Shown piece after piece: positions 17,183 to 24,651 of a stretch of DNA of 36,771 nucleotides. The translations under genes were made by a program, and so were the position numbers. Source of the stretch: Candidatus Saganbacteria bacterium (GTDB lineage Bacteria > Margulisbacteria > WOR-1 > O2-12-FULL-45-9); assembly GCA_016219705.1 (NCBI GenBank), contig JACRKQ010000005.1:1-36771 (forward strand), given 5' to 3'. The notes below the pieces were generated by a model, which searched no databases, was not told the origin of the DNA, and saw only the letters and a list, made by a program, of their open reading frames with translations. The first letter of the stretch is position 1. Every line of letters starts with the position of its first letter.

Positions 17183-20100
17183 CTACGCCGCCAAAGGCAG
17201 AGGTGGTAAATTATTCTCCACCCTCCTGGCAGTTTCATTCTTAATCCACTTGCTGGGAGATTGCAAACCACGGATACCATGACGTCGGCAAATCTGCAGC
17301 AGCTGCTGGGTAATGATAAATTCTTTAGAAGTCGCCAGCAGGTTGATCACATATTCCTGCGCCGTCTGTTTGCTAGCTTTAACATTCATGTCTCTTTCGG
17401 CTTTGGCCGCTATAGTCATTTCCAGGCCGGACAAGACGTCCAGGATCTGATAGATAGCGTAGCGATAAGGATGGGCAATGCCTTGATGGATATTGCCGTG
17501 TTCGTCCATGCCGTCAATTTTTTGAAGTAGTTTCCAAAGCTCCTCGCGTTGGGACTGCAGTTCTTCGTAAGATGGGGTCTCCTTGGCGGCTGTTTGTCGG
17601 GCCGCCCGCAGAAGAAACGTTTGTTCACGATCTAAATCTCTGTAATAATTATGACGCTCGCTGGTATTGCGTTTGGTGTGTATTTCTAATTCTTTTTCAG
17701 CCTGGCGAATATAGCGGCGTGCGCCCCAGAGTTGCGCCGCGGAATAGAGGCCAAAACCGACGTTGGCCATAATGGCAATATTTAAAGCGCTAATGAGAGC
17801 AGGCAGGCCAACAATGCCCAAAGCAATGCCGCTGGCAGCCAAAAGCCCTATGCCGACTCGGGCGGCTGTCTTTTGCCAGCCTTGCTTCATAAAAGTGGTT
17901 TTGCCCAGGAGAGAAATAGCGACAGGAATAGCGGCGATTCCAAGAGGCAGAGCCAAACAGCCGACGGCGCCGGTTATCATCAGAAGCATTGAAGCGCCGG
18001 CGACGGACAGGCCGCAGCTTAAACCCAGCCCGGTTAAAAGACGGCGATTGACTTTCGGGACGACTTCGCCGGTCGCGCCGGTGGTCATGATAAAATAACA
18101 ATATTGCTGACGCAGTAAAAATTGGTTCATCCCTCGATCCATAAAACCGGCTAGCAAACTTAACCCTATTATTGGATTGCGCCATAGACCAGTGCTAAAT
18201 AGGCCGTATCCCAAGGAAAGGAGTTGACGTCCATAGTTCATGGAAGAGGCCATTGTGCGGAATAACCAGGCGGCTGTAAACATGCTTAAATCTACAGGAT
18301 AGGGTAATATATGCCCTGCGGAACCAAGATAAACAGGAATCCCTAAATGTTTGACGATCTGGGCAATAAAATCAAAATACCAGGTTCGGCCGGCGGAGAC
18401 TTCCGAAATTTCACCCCAAGCCATGGTAATCGGTCTCGTGCCAAGGAAGCGGCCGCGCAATAAATCTGTGGCCGCCAAAATGAAGGGGAGGTAAAATAAG
18501 GCTGTGCTTAAATTATAACGTTTCGAATCTTGAGTGTCGTAACGTCCTAATTCTTTTTCAGCCGCGGCCAGCATGACCGTTTCCCTAATTGCCCACATAC
18601 GGAGTCCCTTAAGCCAGGTACTCAATTCTTTCTGTGTGTCTTCAGAGACTCCAGGCGGACCAAATTCGCACAAGAAATCACAGACTTTTAACCAGTTCGG
18701 GTTGTTTGTTCCCAAAACATCGACAACTGATTCTTTCAGGACATCCCGGAAAGACATTGTATGAGTCCTCCCGCTCTCGACGGCCCGACCGCGCAAGCCT
18801 TTTTGACGGTTGATTGCAAAAATTTCTCCCATGCGCATTAAAACATGAGGCAAGCTTTTGACCACCAGCCCATAAAAATATGGGTCACGAGGATTTTCAG
18901 ATGAAATATTGTTATTTTCGCCAAAACGAGTTTGGGGGCCGATGACAGAAGAGATAAGAGCGCGGACACTGGAGAGGGTGGGATCAAATTGTTGAGAGAG
19001 AGACTCAACTCTTGCGTCCTTACCAAAAACTTTGCCAATCAGCCACCCCAACCCCTCCGGCCTGGCCGATTCTGTCAGGGTGATCGGCACCCAGACAGTT
19101 TTGTCTTTAGCCACGCTTACCTGTGCGGCGGCGTCAGCCCAAGCCGGCGCGATTGTTACCCGCTGGCCTGGGTTGGCTGTCAAGTGGGTTGTTAATTTTT
19201 CTGGACAGGCAACAGTCTGGTGTTCCACGCGGTGGATATATAACCTTAAAACGCCATCCTGCAGATCAATGCGCGGGGCGTAACGCCGGGTCTCGGGGGT
19301 ATAACAGGCGCTCTGATAGAAATCATTCTGTGATGACATCTCTGCCTGGTGATTGTCCAACAGAATTCTATTATCATTGTCTGTAAAACAAGAGGGGCCT
19401 AACGTCAATCTCTTTGATTCTTTTGGCGCTTCTGGAGTGCAATAATGGACAACAACCCCTTTCCTGCTCACGTCAACTCTTCTTATCCAGCTGATGTTGC
19501 CGATCTTGGCTTCGATCTTTTGGGTGGCTTCTTCCGTCAGGTTGTAAATGTAAAGAGATTGGTTGCGGAAGAGGCCGACGGTAGGGCGTTTTCTTCTTAT
19601 GACATCCAACATTCCGTCTTCTCTGCCGCTGGGGACTATCTCAATGACCGATTCGGCAATTTCTTTGCGATCAAACCGGAAATTATCATCAAAAACAACT
19701 ATTTGCCGCTGGCAAACAGGTTTACCATCCTGGCTAATTAGTTTTCCGTCTTGGTCCCGATCATAAGTATGGACCATCCCTAACATCCGGCCTTTGTAAT
19801 TTTTTTGCTCGCCGCCTTCGACTGGAACGGGCGATAAATTTCCGTGGGGATCGAGGTAGACATCGCCGCTATCGTTCACCGCAACGATCTTTTGACCGAT
19901 CTTCGCTTCGTGGCTTTGCGCCCAGCCAGGCGGGACATGAACCATCATGCCGCGGGAGAGGCGGACATCGCTGACAACGACTTCCCCCCCTCTCGTCTCT
20001 ACTTTATAATAAATTGGCGTCGATGTTGCGGTCGCTTGCTGCGGCTTATTATTTAGCAGCGGATATTCGCCGTCGCGGCAGCGGGCGAAAGCGACCAGGC

Positions 20101-23100
20101 CGTCTTCATAAGTCATTTTTACAAAAATAGCGTCGCCCCAGCGGTAGGGATTGCGCATCTGGTTGTTGACCCGCAACGTGTGTTTTCCATCCGGTAAATA
20201 AAGTTCTCTCCAGTATTGGGGTGGGTCAACCGGCAGGGTGCGCACCCCATTTTTGAAGAGATCTTGCACAATTATTCTAATGGCGGGAGCGACAAGGCTA
20301 TCGAATTCATCTAGACCGGCAATAGCGCTGGGTGTGTCCGGATCATATTTTTCAGAGATCATCGCCAAAGTCTCACCTTTAAGCTCGCCTTCGACTTTTT
20401 CATCTTCCAGCATTCCGACGTCGGTCAAAGCATCCCAAACATCTATGCCGCGCGGCGCGCACAGTAATAATTTTTCAACTTCGTGATTGAATACAGATAG
20501 AGCTCCCCCCAGGTCAAACCTGACCGGTCGCTGAATGAATCTATTGGTAATGATCCCTGTTTCGTTGTCTGCTTCAAGATATTTTTGTTTTTTAAGTTCC
20601 TCCCATATCGCTTGCCCATTTGTCTTTTCGAAGGTCTTTTCTAGCTGTGCCAATGAAATAATTCCCTGGCCAAACTTAGCCAGGAATTTGGCTTTAACGA
20701 TCCCGCGGTATATCAGGGTAAATTTTTCGACAGCGCCGCCAACGATTTTAATGACAGCCTGGCGCAAAGCGGGCCAGATGTCAGAGACATCGGGCTTCAG
20801 ACCGACATGGACTTGATCGCGCTGGGAGACATAGGGGATAACAAATTCTTGTTTCACCTGATTTCCGTCTTTATCAGTAACATCCTGTGTAACAGATAAT
20901 TCTAATCCGGCTACCACTGGCTCGCATTGTTTCACGTTGCCGGCGCCAGCCTGATGCGCGCGCGAATTAGCAAAACAATATTTAGTATCGCCAATGAGGC
21001 CAAGCGGAAAACGGAGCATAAGCTGCAGATGGGTATCTTCTTCACAAAGTTTCAGAAGGGCCGCCAGGAGCATGGGATTAACCGGGACATCATTTTTGTC
21101 TATGGTATTAAGCATGGTGGCATCTTTGACGTGGCGAACGGAGAGGAGAGAGACTTTTGGTTGTTTGTCGGTAGGGATAATTTCTCGCGGTTTGGCTGAA
21201 TCCGGTGTCTTAAAGACAGTTGCTTCTTCTTTCCCGTTGATGGCCAGTCTGTGGCCGTTATTTAGATCTTGTGCTTCTTTTCCTTCTCGTAGGACAATAC
21301 TTCTTATGGAGGGGACAGCGCTATCATCAGGATTGACATAATAATCTCCTGGAGCGATGGTTACGGATTCCTCATTAATTTCCACTCTGGCTGGTTGGGT
21401 TCCTATCTTGAAATTTTCTGCTTCAGTAGGTGTGTTGTCGATTGATTCCACAATCGGTGAGGTGGAATCAGAGAGGAGAGATTTTCCATCCGGCCGTTTG
21501 GAATTCTGGATGCCAAAGGCGACGTTCCCCCTTCTTATCCAAATGCGTCGAGCTCTCTTTTCCGCAGGATCAGTAGGGAGGGCGTCATAACGGAAGTTAG
21601 GGTTGTCTATCTCTGTCCAATTACCGATGATCCAGTCTTCATTTGGCGCGCCGCCCCGCGCCGCGCCGGGGACCTCCAGACGATAAAAAGTCGTTCCTCG
21701 ATAGCGGATAAGACTGCAAACGTTTTCGACTTTACGAATTTCCATGTCGTCGCCGGCGATGGCTTTTCTGGTTGCCACCGTAATCGTGACAAATTCCGGG
21801 TCATAGCGGTGGAGCAACTCGTGCCAGTTAGAGTAGAAGTCATCTTCGGAAATTTGTGCGGGTTTTTCCGGAGTATTATCAAGTTGGGCTTCAAGCTTGT
21901 CCGCTCTCCCCTGTAATTCCAGCGCTAATTTTGAGAGCTCTTCCAAACAAGCGCGGCGTGTTTCTAAACCAAAAGCTACTTCGTTACGGGTCTCAAAATA
22001 TGGTTTTTTTTCTAGGGTAAAGATCTTCCCCCTGATGCCTTCTTCACTTGTGTCTTCTAATTTTCGCGCTAATTTTCTCAAGTTAGCGATAAGTTTTTGA
22101 TATTTTTCTTCCAGTGTACTGGAATCAGCCACCCCATCATGAAGAGAGTCAAACATCTCTTGCTGCAATTTTTTGACATTGGCAACCAGATCAAGTTCAT
22201 TGGCAATTTGTGCGGAATTACCAGCGTTGAGGATTCTGTCGTACATGCAAAGGAAACTGGTATCAGGCAGACGGTTAAGGAGTGCGCCAAATAGCAACCC
22301 ATAAACGTGTTCAGCCACGCCGGTGTGGGGGTTGACAAAGAGAACTCTCACGTTTTTAAATAATCGTTTTATCTCCATTTCACCGAGAGGATCGTGTGCC
22401 GAAGCCATCTGGTTGAGCGTATTGCCGGATGAAGTATTGAAAGTGTGGAAGACGCCATGCAATTCACTAAAGAATAGGGTCATAAATGATCCCAGGATTG
22501 TGGCGGCGGCAACGGGGACGATAAGAGAAGATGTAAAATAGCCTACGACGCAGGCAGTAGCCAGCCCGCCAGCGAGAGAGATGGTATTGCCCCAGACCTT
22601 GAAGCTATCGATGAATTTTACCCATTCCGTACTGGAGTAGGTCGCCGGCTTGTAATAATATCTCGTCGCCATGGTCGCCATAAAAGCCACGGCGGGGACT
22701 GCCATGGGGAGATAAGCCCAATTCCCCACTGCGGCAGAAAGATTTAAGAAGACAAAGGCGGCGGCGGCGCCCCAAAGCAGGAGGCGCGTGCCGAAATAAT
22801 TTACTTCAGCGGTGTTAGAGAGGCAGGCAAGCGCCAGCGTCATTTTGACAGAGTCTTTCTCTCCCGGGTCCAATTGTCCGCCGCGGGCCAGAGTATATAG
22901 TTTGAAATTTATTTTTAAATACGAATGAAGCGCCGAACCAAGGCCGCTAAGAAGAGCAACTCTGCCTCCCGGGCCTATTTGATCGAAGACATTGCCGATG
23001 TTGAGATGGTTGTTGACAAAAAGTCTGGTTAATAAGTAACCGTCGATCGCATAGACAATGGGAGAAAAAGTTCGCGCCAGGAGATTTGTAGAAATTTTTG

Positions 23101-23677
23101 CCCCCCGCCAGAAATAGCCAGCGGCCGAATTTTCAGCTTCTGCTGGAATGGCGGTGTTTACTTTAGCGGAGAAGGCGCAAATAGCAGTCAGGCCGGCCAT
23201 AACAGTTGGGAAGCTAAGGGGGACGGTGACGCCGAGCCAGGCGACGCCGGTGACGACGGCGGCGATGGCTAAGGCAGATTTTAGAGAGGAACTAATGACA
23301 TGCGGCATTGATGAATCGGAATAAATAATCCAGCTGTAACCCGCCCGAACAATTTTTTCTAAATGGCTGCCAAAGAGTTCTGTGCGATCAAAATTAAAAC
23401 CAATTTCAATCTCTGGCTCCACTCCTTCTAATTTATGGGGAGTAGCGCCGCGGAGCATATGTTCTTTGATATCACCGAGACTGGGCAGTGAGCCAAAACG
23501 GCTTTTTAGAATACCGTCTTTGACTAATTGTTCTAAAAGGAGGGACTGATCAGGCTGGGTTGCTTCGCGCCTTAATTGCGCCGCCAACTTTGCGCGTTCG
23601 GCATAGCCCAGCCAGTGCAGGGCGCTTGTCCAGGTAGAGGTAAAACAGCTTCTTGTCATTGACGTCCAAGAGATCAT
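17183..23677 (-). CDS. Giant polytopic membrane protein of unknown function
   Basis: 2164 aa, not recognised. Order: a soluble N-terminus (1-130) with GYAERAKLAAQL (24-35) and FGSLPSLGDI (61-70), both shared with the 933-aa protein; about five to seven hydrophobic spans (~134-410); a very large soluble centre (~425-1720), starting with VRVLFVNPHTGVAEH, then a coiled-coil-like stretch (~500-620) and beta-rich segments; further hydrophobic spans (~1722-1745, ~1800-1860, 1880-1924, 1939-1982); and a charged helical tail of ~180 residues. Spans at both ends around a large soluble core recall polymer synthases, and FIMTTGATGE (~1860) faintly recalls the F-V-T-K-G region of GT2 synthases. However, no D,D,D,QxxRW set or other catalytic signature was found, so no enzyme is claimed. 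It is the first gene of a two-gene operon with a sigma-28-type promoter. The ATG at 23677 has only a weak GGGTGG upstream; Met7 is an alternative start. Confidence 0.75.
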   Translation of the reverse strand: MISWTSMTRSCFTSTWTSALHWLGYAERAKLAAQLRREATQPDQSLLLEQLVKDGILKSRFGSLPSLGDIKEHMLRGATPHKLEGVEPEIEIGFNFDRTELFGSHLEKIVRAGYSWIIYSDSSMPHVISSSLKSALAIAAVVTGVAWLGVTVPLSFPTVMAGLTAICAFSAKVNTAIPAEAENSAAGYFWRGAKISTNLLARTFSPIVYAIDGYLLTRLFVNNHLNIGNVFDQIGPGGRVALLSGLGSALHSYLKINFKLYTLARGGQLDPGEKDSVKMTLALACLSNTAEVNYFGTRLLLWGAAAAFVFLNLSAAVGNWAYLPMAVPAVAFMATMATRYYYKPATYSSTEWVKFIDSFKVWGNTISLAGGLATACVVGYFTSSLIVPVAAATILGSFMTLFFSELHGVFHTFNTSSGNTLNQMASAHDPLGEMEIKRLFKNVRVLFVNPHTGVAEHVYGLLFGALLNRLPDTSFLCMYDRILNAGNSAQIANELDLVANVKKLQQEMFDSLHDGVADSSTLEEKYQKLIANLRKLARKLEDTSEEGIRGKIFTLEKKPYFETRNEVAFGLETRRACLEELSKLALELQGRADKLEAQLDNTPEKPAQISEDDFYSNWHELLHRYDPEFVTITVATRKAIAGDDMEIRKVENVCSLIRYRGTTFYRLEVPGAARGGAPNEDWIIGNWTEIDNPNFRYDALPTDPAEKRARRIWIRRGNVAFGIQNSKRPDGKSLLSDSTSPIVESIDNTPTEAENFKIGTQPARVEINEESVTIAPGDYYVNPDDSAVPSIRSIVLREGKEAQDLNNGHRLAINGKEEATVFKTPDSAKPREIIPTDKQPKVSLLSVRHVKDATMLNTIDKNDVPVNPMLLAALLKLCEEDTHLQLMLRFPLGLIGDTKYCFANSRAHQAGAGNVKQCEPVVAGLELSVTQDVTDKDGNQVKQEFVIPYVSQRDQVHVGLKPDVSDIWPALRQAVIKIVGGAVEKFTLIYRGIVKAKFLAKFGQGIISLAQLEKTFEKTNGQAIWEELKKQKYLEADNETGIITNRFIQRPVRFDLGGALSVFNHEVEKLLLCAPRGIDVWDALTDVGMLEDEKVEGELKGETLAMISEKYDPDTPSAIAGLDEFDSLVAPAIRIIVQDLFKNGVRTLPVDPPQYWRELYLPDGKHTLRVNNQMRNPYRWGDAIFVKMTYEDGLVAFARCRDGEYPLLNNKPQQATATSTPIYYKVETRGGEVVVSDVRLSRGMMVHVPPGWAQSHEAKIGQKIVAVNDSGDVYLDPHGNLSPVPVEGGEQKNYKGRMLGMVHTYDRDQDGKLISQDGKPVCQRQIVVFDDNFRFDRKEIAESVIEIVPSGREDGMLDVIRRKRPTVGLFRNQSLYIYNLTEEATQKIEAKIGNISWIRRVDVSRKGVVVHYCTPEAPKESKRLTLGPSCFTDNDNRILLDNHQAEMSSQNDFYQSACYTPETRRYAPRIDLQDGVLRLYIHRVEHQTVACPEKLTTHLTANPGQRVTIAPAWADAAAQVSVAKDKTVWVPITLTESARPEGLGWLIGKVFGKDARVESLSQQFDPTLSSVRALISSVIGPQTRFGENNNISSENPRDPYFYGLVVKSLPHVLMRMGEIFAINRQKGLRGRAVESGRTHTMSFRDVLKESVVDVLGTNNPNWLKVCDFLCEFGPPGVSEDTQKELSTWLKGLRMWAIRETVMLAAAEKELGRYDTQDSKRYNLSTALFYLPFILAATDLLRGRFLGTRPITMAWGEISEVSAGRTWYFDFIAQIVKHLGIPVYLGSAGHILPYPVDLSMFTAAWLFRTMASSMNYGRQLLSLGYGLFSTGLWRNPIIGLSLLAGFMDRGMNQFLLRQQYCYFIMTTGATGEVVPKVNRRLLTGLGLSCGLSVAGASMLLMITGAVGCLALPLGIAAIPVAISLLGKTTFMKQGWQKTAARVGIGLLAASGIALGIVGLPALISALNIAIMANVGFGLYSAAQLWGARRYIRQAEKELEIHTKRNTSERHNYYRDLDREQTFLLRAARQTAAKETPSYEELQSQREELWKLLQKIDGMDEHGNIHQGIAHPYRYAIYQILDVLSGLEMTIAAKAERDMNVKASKQTAQEYVINLLATSKEFIITQQLLQICRRHGIRGLQSPSKWIKNETARRVENNLPPLPLAA

Positions 23678-23711
23678 CTAACACCACCCATTCTTTCTAC
23701 TAATATATAAT

Positions 23712-23738
23712 ATATCGTCAGATTATTAGAGAAATTTC
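23712..23738 (-). promoter_or_regulatory. Sigma-28-type promoter of the 2164-aa / 933-aa operon
   Basis: On the minus strand, GAAATTTC (23738-23731), 11 bases, then GACGATAT (23719-23712). It shares the -10 region TCTGACGATATAT exactly with the GH8-TPR operon promoter. The expected leader is ~28 bases to the ATG at 23677. Confidence 0.65.
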
Positions 23739-23823
23739 ACATCATCTCCGGCCATGTCTACCATCCAAAGGCGGATAAACCGTCAGGCAAGCAGGCGGCG
23801 CTAGAATAAATGTAGAGGCTGTC

Positions 23824-23856
23824 TTGACAAGCACCATTTTTACGGTTAAAATGGTG
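23824..23856 (+). promoter_or_regulatory. Sigma-70 promoter with overlapping inverted repeat, ATPase remnant 2
   Basis: TTGACA (23824-23829), a 17-base spacer, then TAAAAT (23847-23852). An inverted repeat with 9-base arms (CACCATTTT at 23832-23840 and AAAATGGTG at 23848-23856) lies over the spacer and -10 box, as an operator would. The ATG at 23859 is only six bases after the -10 box, so transcripts would be leaderless. The promoter has survived although the gene it serves is broken. Confidence 0.6.
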
Positions 23857-23858
23857 GC

Positions 23859-24447
23859 ATGCTGTACAGAAGAAAATTAATACAGCCAACAAAAGCCTTC
23901 TTCCTTTTTGGTCCTCGCAGCGTAGGCAAATCAACCTGGCTGCGCCAAAACTTCCCTAACGCCTATTCTATTGACCTTTTAGCCAGTCGGATAAACTTAG
24001 AATATCTCAAAAATCCTAGCCGATTGAACGTTTAATTACTTATGGCTCTTTACCTGCCAGTATAAACGCGGCTACTAATGCCGAGCGCGATGATTTTTTG
24101 CGGATTGGAAGGGCCGGTCGCTGGAAACATGGTTATTTCATGAATTGTCTGCTTATCTCCACTATTCCGGTGTTGGCGGGACACTAAGCTATTGGCGCAC
24201 TCCCTCAGGCAGTGAGGTGGATTTTATCTGGCAAAAAGGCAATCGAATAATTGCGATAGAAGCAAAGGCAGCCAAAAATTATACACATAAATTTGGAGCG
24301 GGGATCCGTTCGTTGGAAGAAGGGCTTAAGCTCCATCAGCAGTGGGTTGTATATCTAGGAGAGAAAACGCTAAAAGATGGCCATCTTCATGTGGCGCCAG
24401 CGCTTAAATTTGCCAAGCTATTATCACAAGGAGAAATAATCGATTAA
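23859..24447 (+). pseudogene. Remnant of a second AAA/DUF4143-family ATPase
   Basis: The frame from the ATG at 23859 encodes KAFFLFGPRSVGKSTWLRQNFPN..SIDLL, the Walker A start of an AAA_14/DUF4143 ATPase, and stops at NV after ~57 residues. The family's central region (Walker B and helical part, roughly 200 residues) is absent. Near 24115 a family-typical stretch reads SLETWLFHELSAYLHYSG in another frame and continues SYWRTPSGSEVDFIWQ..IIAIEAKAAK to a stop at 24447, which is the C-terminal DUF4143 end. Internal deletion plus at least one frameshift makes it a clear pseudogene. It lies between the giant-gene cluster and valS, with a promoter and inverted repeat intact upstream. Its relative at 13.3-14.3 kb is also broken. 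Confidence 0.85.
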
Positions 24448-24651
24448 AGAAAATCCAGCTCTTTCTTAAATTGAGTGGGTAAATTAAAATAGGGAGAAAA
24501 AAGAACGAGAAGGGCAAATCAACGCTTCAGTGTTTCCTTATTTGACTCACTGCCAATAAGCCACTCAACAGCGGAAGAAATATTGGGGGCAGCATTAGAT
24601 AGTCAGAAAGCGGCCTTGTTTGCAAAATATATAGAAGGGATAACATTATAA

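Noticed and set aside
17183-23677. The 2164-aa protein as a GT2 (BcsA-like) or GT48 glucan synthase
   Set aside because: The span layout and one short FIMTTGATGE stretch are suggestive, but the D, DxD, TED and QxxRW motifs could not be found, nor GT48 signatures.
24448-24651. Possible gene tail before valS (AEEILGAALDSQKAALFAKYIEGITL)
   Set aside because: The frame is open for only ~55 codons, lacks a start codon and matches nothing recognisable; it may be a remnant but is not supported.
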